From DASUKM01 sp036278735 (GTDB lineage: Bacteria > Acidobacteriota > Vicinamibacteria > Vicinamibacterales > 2-12-FULL-66-21): DNA of 64,000 nucleotides. Made by a program: the position numbers and the translations under genes. Under the pieces are notes generated by a model, which searched no databases, had not been told where the DNA came from, and saw only the letters and a list, made by a program, of their open reading frames with translations. Position 1 is the first letter of the stretch. Every line of letters starts with the position of its first letter. Below, one piece after another: positions 34,211 through 43,632 of the stretch. The stretch lies in the NCBI GenBank assembly GCA_036278735.1, contig DASUKM010000028.1, positions 1 to 64,000 of the forward strand, written 5' to 3'.

Positions 34211-36820
34211 TCATTCGGATCGCAGCGCCTGCATCGGATCCAGCCTCGCCGCACGGCGCGCGGGTAATGAGCTGGCGGCGCCCCCCACCACGATGAAGAG
34301 AGCGGCCACGGCGGCGAAGCTCGTCAGGTCGCTCGTCTGCACGTCGTAGAGCAGGGCCGCGATCCAGCGGGTCAGGATCAACGACCCACCCAGTCCCACC
34401 GCCAGGCCGACACCGGTCAGCGCGACACCCTGCCGAAGAAACATGCGAAAGACCTGACCGCGATCGGCCCCCAGAGCGACGCGTGTCCCGATCTCCTGCC
34501 GGCGTCTCGCGACCGCGAACGAGAGGACGCCGTAGAGGCCGACCGCCGCGAGCGCGATGCCGACGGCCGCGAGGACGCCGAACAGCAGCGCATCGAATCG
34601 CGGCGTGGCCGTCGCCGCGCTCACGACGTCGTCCAGCGTCCGGAGCTGAAGGATCCGCTGAGCGGGATCGACCCCCCCGACCGCGGCGCGCACGTTCGCC
34701 GCGACACGGGACAGCCGCTCTCCTTTGAGGATCCAGGTGAGGGACGAATCCAAGGCGTCCGACTGGCCGAGAGGCACGAACACCGTCGGCGACGGCCCGA
34801 CGGTGAGCCGGCGGTCCTTGGCGTCGGCGACGATACCGACGATGTCACGCGGCGCGAGGTCGGCGAAGCGGCGACCCTTGTACATGCCGATGAGGACGCG
34901 GTCGCCCACGGCTCCGCCGGACGGCCACCAGGTCCCTGCGAGCGTCTCGTTGACGATCGCCACTGGCGGCGCGCCGCTCGCATCCGCGGCGCCGAACCTG
35001 CGACCTCTGCGGAGCGCGATGCCGAGCAGCTCGAAATAATTGGGCGATACGACACGAATCTCCATGCCGCCAATGCTCTGCTCGGGGTGCCCCGCCCGCT
35101 CGGTCGGCACATTGGACCAGCCCGCGAGCGGCAGCACGTTGGCGAGCGCGACGGCGCGAACGCCGGGAATCCGCTCGAGACGGCCGGTCACCTCCCGGAT
35201 GAACGCGGCGCGGTTGGGTCCCGCGGGATGGCGGTCGAGGGGCGTGACGAACGTCGTCAGTCCGTGCGGGTCGAAACCGAGCCGCTCCTGCCACAGGTGA
35301 TAGAGGCTGTGAATGAGCAGCCCGGCGCCGATCAGCAGGATTGTCGAGAGCGCCACTTCCGAAACGACGAGCACGTTGCGCGTGCGGCCGCGGATGCCTT
35401 GCTGCCCGGCGGTGCGGCTGGTCGATCGCAGCGCATGCTGCACGTTCAACCGGCGCGCCGCGACGAGGGGCACGAACGTCAACACCAATGCGGTCGCGAC
35501 TGCGACTCCCAACGCGAACAGCAGCACGCCGCCGTCGACCCGAATAGGGGTGGCGGCGGGAAGGTTGAACGGAATCCATCGGACAAGACCGCCGACGAGC
35601 GCGTACGCGGCGGCGATGCTCGCGGCCGCCCCCAGGAACGCGAGCACGAGGTTCTCGACGAGAAACTGCGCGAACAACCGTCGCCTGCCGCTGCCGAGCG
35701 CGACGCGAACCGCGATCTCCTTGCCGCGCGCGGCGAACCGCGTCATGAGGAGCATCGCCAGGTTGACGCACGCGAGGAGCAGCAGGAGTCCGGTCGCTCC
35801 AAACAGCAGGAGCAGATGCGTCCGGACGTCGCCGACGAATGCCGCGTGCAACGGTTGAACGACGAGCCCGGCGTACCCGGATCGAACGCCGTCCGCCGTT
35901 CGCAGCCGCTCCGTCAATCCCGACACGGCCGCCTGCGCCTGCTCCACGCTGACGCCCTCTCGCAGCCGCGCCACGACGCTCGTGTTCATCCCGGCGTCCG
36001 TGAGATCGCCCGCCGGACGCAGAGGCACCAGTGCGTCGACCTGCTCCGGCAGCCAGAAACCGGCCGGCAGGACGCCCACCACGGTCGCCGGCGTGCCGTC
36101 AATCCGGATGGCGCGTCCCACAATGCCTGCGTCGGCGCCGAAGTGGCGGCGCCAGAGGTCGTCGCTGAGAATGACGACGGACGCGCCGCCCGCCCGGGTT
36201 TCCGTCCCATCGAACGACCTGCCGAGCACCGGCGACGCGCCGAGCGTGCGCAGAAAGCCCGCGCTGACCGCCACGGTCTCGATCCAGTCCTCGCCGGCCG
36301 CCCAGTCGAGCCGGTGCTGCCCGGTTCCGCGATACGCGCCGACCGAGGCGAACGCGCGCGCCTGATCGCGCACCACCCGGTATTCGGGAAACGTGAGGGC
36401 CGGGCCGGACGCCTTCTGCCCCAGCAGCACGAGCCGCGAGGGCTGCGCGTACGGCAGCGGGCGCACGAGCACCGCATCGATCACGCTGAACATCGCGGTG
36501 TTGACGCCGATCCCGAGGGCGAGCGAGACGATGGCCGTGAGCGCGAAGCCGGGATTCTTCCAAACCATCCGGATCGCCTGGCGCAGATCGCCCGCCGCCT
36601 GCTCGAGATGGCGCGATACGAGGCCGTCGATCGTACGCTCGCGATGCGCGCGCGGATTGCCGAACCGGAGCCGGGCCTCGCGCCGGGCTTCGCTCGCGGT
36701 CAGTCCAGCCGCGCGTTCTTCCTCTTCGATGAGGGCGAGGTGCGTCTCGAGCTCCTGCCGAAGCTCGTCGTCGAGACGACCGTGCCGGATGTTGTTCCAC
36801 ACGCGACGGAATATGCGCAT
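34211..36820 (-). CDS. ABC transporter permease, FtsX/MacB type (second acidobacterial orphan permease)
   Basis: 869 aa with the same plan as the permease at 11870: helical prefix (RQELETHLALIEEEERAAG, LTASEARREARLRFG), MacB_PCD domain 1 (ALTAIVSLALGIGVNTAMFS near residue 100), FtsX block, and a repeated second half ending PARRAARLDPMQALRSE. The two permeases are clearly homologous but well diverged, so they are not a recent duplication. No ATP-binding subunit is nearby. It lies 10 bp downstream of its PadR regulator. Confidence 0.92.
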   Translation of the reverse strand: MRIFRRVWNNIRHGRLDDELRQELETHLALIEEEERAAGLTASEARREARLRFGNPRAHRERTIDGLVSRHLEQAAGDLRQAIRMVWKNPGFALTAIVSLALGIGVNTAMFSVIDAVLVRPLPYAQPSRLVLLGQKASGPALTFPEYRVVRDQARAFASVGAYRGTGQHRLDWAAGEDWIETVAVSAGFLRTLGASPVLGRSFDGTETRAGGASVVILSDDLWRRHFGADAGIVGRAIRIDGTPATVVGVLPAGFWLPEQVDALVPLRPAGDLTDAGMNTSVVARLREGVSVEQAQAAVSGLTERLRTADGVRSGYAGLVVQPLHAAFVGDVRTHLLLLFGATGLLLLLACVNLAMLLMTRFAARGKEIAVRVALGSGRRRLFAQFLVENLVLAFLGAAASIAAAYALVGGLVRWIPFNLPAATPIRVDGGVLLFALGVAVATALVLTFVPLVAARRLNVQHALRSTSRTAGQQGIRGRTRNVLVVSEVALSTILLIGAGLLIHSLYHLWQERLGFDPHGLTTFVTPLDRHPAGPNRAAFIREVTGRLERIPGVRAVALANVLPLAGWSNVPTERAGHPEQSIGGMEIRVVSPNYFELLGIALRRGRRFGAADASGAPPVAIVNETLAGTWWPSGGAVGDRVLIGMYKGRRFADLAPRDIVGIVADAKDRRLTVGPSPTVFVPLGQSDALDSSLTWILKGERLSRVAANVRAAVGGVDPAQRILQLRTLDDVVSAATATPRFDALLFGVLAAVGIALAAVGLYGVLSFAVARRRQEIGTRVALGADRGQVFRMFLRQGVALTGVGLAVGLGGSLILTRWIAALLYDVQTSDLTSFAAVAALFIVVGGAASSLPARRAARLDPMQALRSE

Positions 36821-36830
36821 CGGCGGCCTC

Positions 36831-37166
36831 TCACGCGAATCGCAGCGCCTTGGCGACGGCGTCGGTCAGCAGCGACCAGCGCCGCTCCTCTTCCGCCAGC
36901 TGGCGGCGGCCGGTCGCGGTGATGGTGTAGAACCGGGCCTTCCGGCCGGTGTCGGTGCGGCCCCATTCGGCCCGGGTCCACTTGTCCTGGGTCATCCGCT
37001 GGAGGGCCGGGTAGAGCGAGCCTTCCTCGATTCGCAGGGAGTCGTCGGTCGCCAGCCGGATGCGGCGCGCGATCGCGTAGCCGTGGAGGGGACCGGCAGA
37101 TGCGAGCGCCTTGAGAATCAGCAGGTCGAGAGTGCCCTGGAGGCGGTCGTTGGGATGCTTTGGCAT
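36831..37166 (-). CDS. PadR-family transcriptional regulator (second permease pair)
   Basis: 111 aa. The winged helix shows LQGTLDLLILKALA, LHGYAIARRI, EEGSLYPALQRM and GRKARFYTITATGRRQL. The ATG directly abuts a long palindrome and has no separate ribosome-binding site, so the transcript may be leaderless or nearly so. It probably represses itself and the permease that follows after 10 bp. Confidence 0.92.
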   Translation of the reverse strand: MPKHPNDRLQGTLDLLILKALASAGPLHGYAIARRIRLATDDSLRIEEGSLYPALQRMTQDKWTRAEWGRTDTGRKARFYTITATGRRQLAEEERRWSLLTDAVAKALRFA

Positions 37167-37189
37167 AGCCAGCTATGTATAGCTGGCTA
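37166..37189. promoter_or_regulatory. Long perfect palindrome, PadR operator candidate
   Basis: Two perfect 10-bp arms, TAGCCAGCTA and TAGCTGGCTA, flank a TGTA centre. The left arm ends at the first base of the PadR start codon. AT-rich compared with the surroundings, it probably also contains promoter elements. Confidence 0.72.
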
Positions 37190-37251
37190 GAGTTTGGCGC
37201 CTGCCGGCGGATCTGTCAAGGCCGACTGGTGTTAGCCTGTCACGGCCGCGG

Positions 37252-39978
37252 ATGACGCGCATTCGACGGACCGCGGACGAAGTCGTGCCCAACCTCGAAC
37301 ACCGCTCCTCACGGCAATCGACGACGGCGCGGCGGTGGCTGCGCGGGTTGTTGCCGATCGTGTGCGCGGGCGCGATCGCCGCCGCGGCGCCGCCGGCCTA
37401 TCGCAATCCGCGCCTGCCGATCGACGTCCGCGTCCGGGACCTGCTCTCGCGCATGACGCTCCAGGAGAAGTTCTGGCAGCTCTTCATGATCCCGGGCGAC
37501 CTCGACGATCCCGCGAACGACTACTCGCACGGCATCTTCGGGCTGCAGATCTCCGTCCGGCCTCGCGACGCGCAGGGAACGCCGGCGGCGGCTGATGCGG
37601 CGCGCGCGCACGCCGGACGCATCGACGCGATCCAGCGGTACTTCGTCGAGCACACCCGGCTCGGCATTCCAATCATTCCGTTCGACGAAGCGGTGCACGG
37701 CCTCGCGCGCGATGGTGCCACCGTGTATCCACAGGCGATTGCCCTCGCCGCCACGTGGGATCCCGCGCTGGTCGAACGCGTCGCCGGCGCGATCGCCGGC
37801 GAGACGCGGACGCGCGGCATCCGGCAGGTGCTGTCTCCCGTGCTCAACATCGCGAGCGACGTGCGATGGGGACGCGTCGAGGAATCCTACGGTGAAGACC
37901 CGTACCTCGCCTCCGTCATGGGACGCGCCTTCGTGTCCGCCTTCGAGACGGCGGGCATCGTCGCGACGCCGAAGCACTTCATCGCCAACGTCGGCGAGGG
38001 GGGGCGCGACAGCTATCCGATTGACCTCGATCGCCGGACGCTGCTGGAGCGGTTCTTCCCGCCGTTCGACGCGGCGATTCGCGACGCGCACGCCCGCTCG
38101 GTCATGACGGCCTACAATTCGGTGGACGGCGTCCCCGCGACGCAGAACGGACGGCTGCTGAACGGCACGCTCGAGCACGACTGGCGCTTCCGCGGCTTCG
38201 TCCTCTCCGACGCGGCCGCGACCAGCGGCGCCACGGTGCTGCACAGGACGGAGCCGGACACGGCCACGGCCGCGAAAGATGCCCTCGACGCGGGTCTCGA
38301 CGTGATCTTCCAGTCCTCGTACCCGCAGTACCGGCCGTACTGGGAGGCAATCAGGCGCGGTCTCGTATCCCGTCCAGTCGTCGATGCTGCCGTCGCACGC
38401 GTCCTGCGCGTGAAGTTCGAGCTGGGTCTGTTCGAGCATCCATATGTGGACGCCGACGCCGCAGCCGCCGCCAACGGCAGCGCCGCGCATCGGGCGCTCG
38501 CGCGCACAGCGGCGCGCGAGTCGATCGTGCTGCTTCGGAACGAACGGCAGACGCTGCCGCTCAACCGGAGCGTTGCGTCGATCGCCGTCATGGGCGTCGA
38601 CGCGAAAGAGGCGCGGCTCGGCGACTACAGCGGCCCGGGCGTCGAGAACGTTTCAATCCTCGACGGCATCCGCCGGAAGGTGGGATCGGCGGTTGACGTG
38701 CGCTACGCGCCAGGGCCGGGCCGGAGCGCGGATCTGCTCGAGACTGTTCCGGCCGAACGATTGTCGGCGATGGTCGACGGGAAGCCCGCGCCAGGGCTTC
38801 GCGGCGAGTACTTCGACAATCCCCGCCTCGAAGGGTCCCCTCGCCTCGTGCGCACGGATCCAACGATCGACTTCGGCTGGACGCTGAACTCACCCGGACG
38901 CGGCATTCCGTTCGACTGGTACTCGGTCCGGTGGACGGGCTCCATCACCGTTCCGGAGATGCGGCGCCTCGGCGTAGAGGGGAACGACGGCTACCGCCTC
39001 TACGTCGACGGCACCCTCGCGATCGACGATTGGCGGAAGCAATCGTACGGCACGCGCCTGACGCCCACCGCGCTGCGGCCGGGCGCGCACGACATCCGCC
39101 TCGAGTACTTCGAAACGACGGGCAACGCGCGCGTGAAGCTGGTCTGGGAAAAGAAAGATACGCACGCCTCGGCCATCCGGGATGCCGTGGCGCTGGCGCG
39201 CGCCAGCGACGTCGCGGTCGTCGTCGCCGGCATCGAAGAGGGAGAGTTTCGCGACCGCGCGCGGCTCGGCCTGCCGGGCGCGCAGGAAGCGCTCATCCAG
39301 GCGGTCGCCGCGACCGGCACGCCGGTCGTCGTCGTCCTGATCGGCGGCAGCGCGATCACGATGTCGCCCTGGATCGATCGCGTCGGCGCGGTGATCGACG
39401 CCTGGTATCCCGGGGAGGACGGAGGAGAGGCCGTTGCCGACGTCCTCTTCGGCGCCACCGACCCCGCAGGGCGCTTGCCGATCACCTTCCCCGTCGAAGA
39501 GGGCCAGCTGCCGCTCTATTACGATCACAAGCCGACGGGCCGCGGCGACGACTACGTCGATCTGACCGGCCAGCCGCTGTTCCCCTTCGGTTTCGGCCTG
39601 AGCTACACGACCTTCGCGTATTCCGATCTGCGGCTGGACCCGCCGCGAATTCTGCAGACCGGCACAGCAAAGGTGCGGTGCCGGGTCGCCAATACCGGCG
39701 CGGTCGCCGGCGACGAGGTCGTCCAGTTGTACATCCGCGATCTGCTCGCGTCCGTCGCGCGGCCCGTCATGCAGCTCGAAGGGTTCCGGCGCATCCATCT
39801 CGATCCCGGACAGGCGCGCGAGGTAACTTTCACGCTCGGGCCTCGCGAGCTGCGGCTGCTCGATCGTCAGATGCGCTGGGTCGTCGAACCCGGCGCCTTC
39901 CGCGTGATGATCGGCGCCTCGTCCAGGGACATCCGGCTGCGCGGCGAACTCACGGTCGTGGCGGGCACGCGCAAATAG
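37252..39978 (+). CDS. Exported glycoside hydrolase family 3 beta-glucosidase-type enzyme with PA14 insertion
   Basis: 908 aa with an N-terminal hydrophobic export signal (LRGLLPIVCAGAIAAAAPPA). The GH3 N-domain has LSRMTLQEKFWQLF, VLSPVLNIASDVRWGRVEES, ATPKHFIANVGEGG and the nucleophile Asp320 in RGFVLSDAAATSG, where most relatives have SDW. A PA14 carbohydrate-binding domain (about 516-640, from LRGEYFDNPRLEG) is inserted in the GH3 C-domain, which resumes with VVVAGIEEGEFRDR (candidate acid/base Glu). A fibronectin III-like domain closes the protein (CRVANTGAVAGDEVVQLYI). It probably cleaves beta-glucosides or related oligosaccharides in the periplasm. Confidence 0.92.
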   Translation: MTRIRRTADEVVPNLEHRSSRQSTTARRWLRGLLPIVCAGAIAAAAPPAYRNPRLPIDVRVRDLLSRMTLQEKFWQLFMIPGDLDDPANDYSHGIFGLQISVRPRDAQGTPAAADAARAHAGRIDAIQRYFVEHTRLGIPIIPFDEAVHGLARDGATVYPQAIALAATWDPALVERVAGAIAGETRTRGIRQVLSPVLNIASDVRWGRVEESYGEDPYLASVMGRAFVSAFETAGIVATPKHFIANVGEGGRDSYPIDLDRRTLLERFFPPFDAAIRDAHARSVMTAYNSVDGVPATQNGRLLNGTLEHDWRFRGFVLSDAAATSGATVLHRTEPDTATAAKDALDAGLDVIFQSSYPQYRPYWEAIRRGLVSRPVVDAAVARVLRVKFELGLFEHPYVDADAAAAANGSAAHRALARTAARESIVLLRNERQTLPLNRSVASIAVMGVDAKEARLGDYSGPGVENVSILDGIRRKVGSAVDVRYAPGPGRSADLLETVPAERLSAMVDGKPAPGLRGEYFDNPRLEGSPRLVRTDPTIDFGWTLNSPGRGIPFDWYSVRWTGSITVPEMRRLGVEGNDGYRLYVDGTLAIDDWRKQSYGTRLTPTALRPGAHDIRLEYFETTGNARVKLVWEKKDTHASAIRDAVALARASDVAVVVAGIEEGEFRDRARLGLPGAQEALIQAVAATGTPVVVVLIGGSAITMSPWIDRVGAVIDAWYPGEDGGEAVADVLFGATDPAGRLPITFPVEEGQLPLYYDHKPTGRGDDYVDLTGQPLFPFGFGLSYTTFAYSDLRLDPPRILQTGTAKVRCRVANTGAVAGDEVVQLYIRDLLASVARPVMQLEGFRRIHLDPGQAREVTFTLGPRELRLLDRQMRWVVEPGAFRVMIGASSRDIRLRGELTVVAGTRK

Positions 39979-40103
39979 GTTCCGGGGTCAGGGTTCCGGG
40001 TTGGTGGGTTCAGCGTTTCCGATACCCAACTTCGAACGTCGAACCGGAACCCAACCTCGCACCCCGAACCCAACCTCGCACCCTGAACCCTGAACCCTGA
40101 ACG
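39979..40103. repeat. Degenerate CCCTGAA/GAACCCAACCTCGCA short tandem repeats
   Basis: Between the GH3 and kinase genes. The left part has GGGTCAGGGTTCCGGGTTGG phrases, then GAACCCAACCTCGCACC appears twice, then three perfect CCCTGAA heptamers. It is a mixed, decaying short tandem repeat without coding potential. Confidence 0.75.
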
Positions 40104-40156
40104 ACACGCTGTACACGCCGTCACGGTCCGCCTTCGCGCGCGTCGAATAAAATATC

Positions 40157-42937
40157 GTGGTGTTCTGCCCATCGTGTGGTGCGGCCGCCCCGCCCGGCAG
40201 TCGATTCTGCCCGGCCTGCGGACACGCCACGGACGTTGCGGATGTCGTGACCGCGCCGGGTGACGCCCCGACTCGGCTCGCCGACGAATCCGCGCCGCGA
40301 TCGGCGGGGCCCCGCGTTGCGACCCCTTCGTCCGACAGCGGATGGCTCAGCTCGTCGGGATCGATCGACCACGGCCGCTTCGCGCCGGGCACGGTGCTCG
40401 ACACCCGGTATCGCATCCTCAACCTCGCGGGCCGCGGGGGCATGGGCGAGGTGTACCGCGCCGACGACCTGCGGCTCGGCCAGCCGGTCGCGCTCAAGTT
40501 CCTGCCGCCGCTGCTGCTCCGCGATCCCGTCCGCCTCGCGCAGTTCCACAACGAGGTCCGGACCGCGCGGCAGGTCTCGCACCCCAACGTGTGCCGCGTG
40601 TACGACATCGGCGAGACGGCCGGCCAGCTGTTCATCACGATGGAGTACGTCGACGGCGAAGACCTGTCGAGTCTGCTCCGCCGCATCGGACGGCTGCCGG
40701 AAGACAAGGGCCTCGAGATCGCGCGACAGATCTGCGCGGGGCTCGCCGCGGCGCACGAACGCGGCGTCCTGCATCGCGACCTCAAGCCCGCCAACATCAT
40801 GCTCGACGGCACGGGCAAGGTGCGGATCATGGACTTCAGCCTCGCGGCGATCGGCGAGGTGCAGGACATCCGCGCGGGCACGCCGGCCTACATGGCGCCC
40901 GAGCAGCTCTCCGGGCAGGAGGTCACGGTCCGGAGCGACATCTACGCGCTCGGCCTCGTCCTCTACGAGCTGTTCACGGGACGCCGCGCGTTCGATGCCA
41001 AAAACCTGTCGGATTTGATCGAGCAGCATCATGCCGGCGCGCTCACCCCGCCAACCACCCTCGTCAGAGGGCTCGATCCCGCGATCGAGGCGGCGATCCT
41101 GCGGTGCCTCGATCCGGATCCGTCTCGCCGTCCCGCGTCGGCGATCGCGGTATCGGCCGCACTCCCCGGCGGCGATCCGCTGGCCGCCGCGCTCGCGGCC
41201 GGCGAGACGCCGTCGCCCGAGATGGTCGCGGCCTCGGGCGGCGACGACGCGGCGATCTCGCCGGCAGCCGGCCTCGCCTGGATAGCCGTCGCCGCCCTCC
41301 TCGTCCTCGCGTGCGCCTGGGTCGCCGGACGCTGGACGCTCCTCGCGCGCGTGCCGCTGAACAGACCCGCCGTGGTGCTCGCCGATCGCGCCGAGACGCT
41401 CCGGCAGTCCTTCGGCTATCGCGAACCGTTCGCCGACTCCGCGTCAGGCTTTCAGTACGACACCTCGTACCTGAACTGGGCGGAAGCCCACGGGAGCGGC
41501 GCCAGCGGCTGGGCGGCGCTTCCGGCGGGCCGTCCAGCCGTGGTGCGTTTCTGGTACCGCACCAGTCCATCCGCCCTCGTGCCCGAGAACAACGGCGGCG
41601 ACGTCGGCCCGAGCGACCCGCACCTGCTGCTCCACGGCATGACGCTCACGATTCTCGACACGAACGGCAACCTCCTGTGGTTCGCCGCCGCGCCGCCGCA
41701 GCGGGAAGCGCCGGCCTCGGGTCCGCCGCCGCGCATGGACTGGACGCCGTTGTTCGCCGCCGCCGGGCTCGACCCGCACGCGTTCACCGACACGACGCCG
41801 TCGTGGACGCCAGGCACGTACGCCGACGAGCGCCGCGCGTGGTCGGGCACGCTGCCCGGTACGAAAACGCCGATCACCGTGCAGGCCGCGGGCTATCGGG
41901 GACGACCGGTGGACTTCAAGATCGTCGGTCCATGGACGACGCCCGGACGCGAGCCGTCCGATTCAGGACGCACGCAGGGCACCAACGCCATCGTCGTGTA
42001 TCTGCTGCTCGCCGGCGCCGCCTATGCCGCGTACCGGCAGGTCCGGCGCGGACGCGCCGACCAGCGGGGCGCGTTGAGGCTGGCCGTCTTCATGACCGTG
42101 ATTCTCACCGCGGTCTGGGCGGCCAGTCCGCACGTGAGCGATCTCACCGCCGAGCAGCAGCGCCTGTTCCTGCGGGTCGGTCTCGGAATGTTCGTCGGCG
42201 GCGCGATGTACGTCCTGTATCTCGCCTTCGAGCCCTTCGTGCGGCGCGCCTGGCCGTCGATGCTGGTCGGCTGGACGCGGGTGCTGGCCGGGCGGCTGCG
42301 CGATCCGATCGTCGGGCGCGACGTGCTGCTGGGCGTCGCCTGCGGCGCCGGGTTCACGCTGCTCCACTTCGGGATGGAAGTGCTGCCGCGGGCGTTCGGA
42401 TTCCCCGAGCCGCAGCCGCACGCGTCGGAGTTCGGCGCGCTCCTCGGGGCGCGCGGCTATGTCCTGACGCTCCTCGGCTCCGTGAATCTCGGGCTCCAGA
42501 ACGGGCTGATCACGGTCTTCGAAGTCTTCGTGCTGCGAGCCGTGTTCGACGCGGCCATGCGCCGGGCGTCCGGCTGGAAACCGAGCCCCCGGACGTCGGA
42601 ACGGCTGTTCATCGCGATCGCCGTCGTGATCCTCACGGCCCTGACGCTCGCCGGCAATACCGGACGCGAGTGGTGGCTGGACGTCATCTCGCAGCTCGTC
42701 TCGGAGACGATCGTCCTCGTCCTCCTCATCCGGATCGGCATCTTCGCGTCGACGGTCATGTTCTTCGTCAACTACGTACTGCTGCGCGTCCCCCTGACGC
42801 TCGACGGCCACGCCATCGACGCCGGCACGGCCTGGTTCACGATGGCGTGGGTAATCGGCCTCGCGTACGTCGGCTACCGGATGGCCACCACGCGACGCAC
42901 AACTCCATTACCAGGCACCAGGACAGCCGGCACCTGA
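40157..42937 (+). CDS. Membrane serine/threonine protein kinase with N-terminal zinc ribbon
   Basis: 926 aa from a GTG start. A double-CxxC zinc ribbon opens the protein (FCPSCGAAAPPGSRFCPACG). The kinase domain (about 84-345) has LAGRGGMGEVYRADD, Lys114 in VALKFL, and HRDLKPANIML with catalytic Asp208. The metal-binding motif is DFS (226-228) instead of DFG, and GTPAYMAPEQ follows. A membrane helix (about 371-392) leads to an extracytoplasmic beta-rich region (about 400-610), then six or more helices to the C-terminus. The stop codon (TGA) is formed inside the first CCTGAGAAC unit of the repeat array that follows. Confidence 0.9.
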   Translation: MVFCPSCGAAAPPGSRFCPACGHATDVADVVTAPGDAPTRLADESAPRSAGPRVATPSSDSGWLSSSGSIDHGRFAPGTVLDTRYRILNLAGRGGMGEVYRADDLRLGQPVALKFLPPLLLRDPVRLAQFHNEVRTARQVSHPNVCRVYDIGETAGQLFITMEYVDGEDLSSLLRRIGRLPEDKGLEIARQICAGLAAAHERGVLHRDLKPANIMLDGTGKVRIMDFSLAAIGEVQDIRAGTPAYMAPEQLSGQEVTVRSDIYALGLVLYELFTGRRAFDAKNLSDLIEQHHAGALTPPTTLVRGLDPAIEAAILRCLDPDPSRRPASAIAVSAALPGGDPLAAALAAGETPSPEMVAASGGDDAAISPAAGLAWIAVAALLVLACAWVAGRWTLLARVPLNRPAVVLADRAETLRQSFGYREPFADSASGFQYDTSYLNWAEAHGSGASGWAALPAGRPAVVRFWYRTSPSALVPENNGGDVGPSDPHLLLHGMTLTILDTNGNLLWFAAAPPQREAPASGPPPRMDWTPLFAAAGLDPHAFTDTTPSWTPGTYADERRAWSGTLPGTKTPITVQAAGYRGRPVDFKIVGPWTTPGREPSDSGRTQGTNAIVVYLLLAGAAYAAYRQVRRGRADQRGALRLAVFMTVILTAVWAASPHVSDLTAEQQRLFLRVGLGMFVGGAMYVLYLAFEPFVRRAWPSMLVGWTRVLAGRLRDPIVGRDVLLGVACGAGFTLLHFGMEVLPRAFGFPEPQPHASEFGALLGARGYVLTLLGSVNLGLQNGLITVFEVFVLRAVFDAAMRRASGWKPSPRTSERLFIAIAVVILTALTLAGNTGREWWLDVISQLVSETIVLVLLIRIGIFASTVMFFVNYVLLRVPLTLDGHAIDAGTAWFTMAWVIGLAYVGYRMATTRRTTPLPGTRTAGT

Positions 42938-43072
42938 GAACCTGAGAACCCGAGAACCCGAGAACCCGAGAACCTGAGAACCCGAGAACCCGAGAACCCG
43001 AGAACCCGAGAACCCGAGAACCCGAGAACCCGAGAACCCGAGAACCCGAGAACCCGAGAACCCGAGAACCCG
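42934..43072. repeat. CCGAGAAC octamer tandem array (array 3)
   Basis: About 17 copies of an 8-bp unit, CCGAGAAC, with a few CCTGAGAAC variants at the left edge. It fills the gap between the convergent kinase and VOC genes and supplies the kinase stop codon. The same octamer forms the array at 52470-52564. Confidence 0.95.
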
Positions 43073-43074
43073 AC

Positions 43075-43437
43075 TTACGCCGCGAAGTGCGGGTTGTGAA
43101 TGAGCCCGATCGGATTCCCGAACGGATCCGCCACCGTCGCGACCTTGATGCCATCGCCGACGTCCTGCACGGGTGCGAGGACGGCAGCCCCCGCGTCGAC
43201 GAAGTGCCTGACGGCGCCATCGATCTCGGGCACGCGCCAATACGCGACGACACCGCCGGCGCCCGCGGCGGCATCCGCCGGATTCGGGTCGAGCCCAAGT
43301 TCATAACCGGCGATGTTGAAGCCGACGTAGAACGGCTGGTCGAAGTAGGGTTGCTGCTGGAAGGCCGCGGCGTACCAGGCCTTCGCCCGCGCCAGGTCCG
43401 CGACGTGATAGATCACCGTACCGAGTCCCTGCACCAT
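43075..43437 (-). CDS. VOC (glyoxalase/bleomycin-resistance) family protein
   Basis: 120 aa from ATG 43437, with GGGAGA upstream. It is a single vicinal-oxygen-chelate domain: GLGTVIYHVADLARAKAWYA, FYVGFNIAGYELGLDP, VVAYWRVPEIDGAV and VADPFGNPIGLIHNPHF. Such proteins bind metal and act as small dioxygenases, isomerases or antibiotic-sequestering proteins; the substrate is unknown. It is a single gene divergent from the carboxypeptidase-regulatory-domain gene. Confidence 0.88.
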   Translation of the reverse strand: MVQGLGTVIYHVADLARAKAWYAAAFQQQPYFDQPFYVGFNIAGYELGLDPNPADAAAGAGGVVAYWRVPEIDGAVRHFVDAGAAVLAPVQDVGDGIKVATVADPFGNPIGLIHNPHFAA

Positions 43438-43632
43438 GGGGAGTCTCCCGATGCCTACCTCCACGATCTCGGCGAGGGCGAGACACAGGTAGGCGCCTGA
43501 TGCCTGGCGTGTGGGCCCGCCACGTACGCGCGCCATCATACTACCGGCGCGCGCCCCGATGGCCTGCCTTGCGAGCGCGCGGGCACCCGTGCGACGATAC
43601 CGGAGGGGGGTACTCCCACCTCAGGAGGCGCC

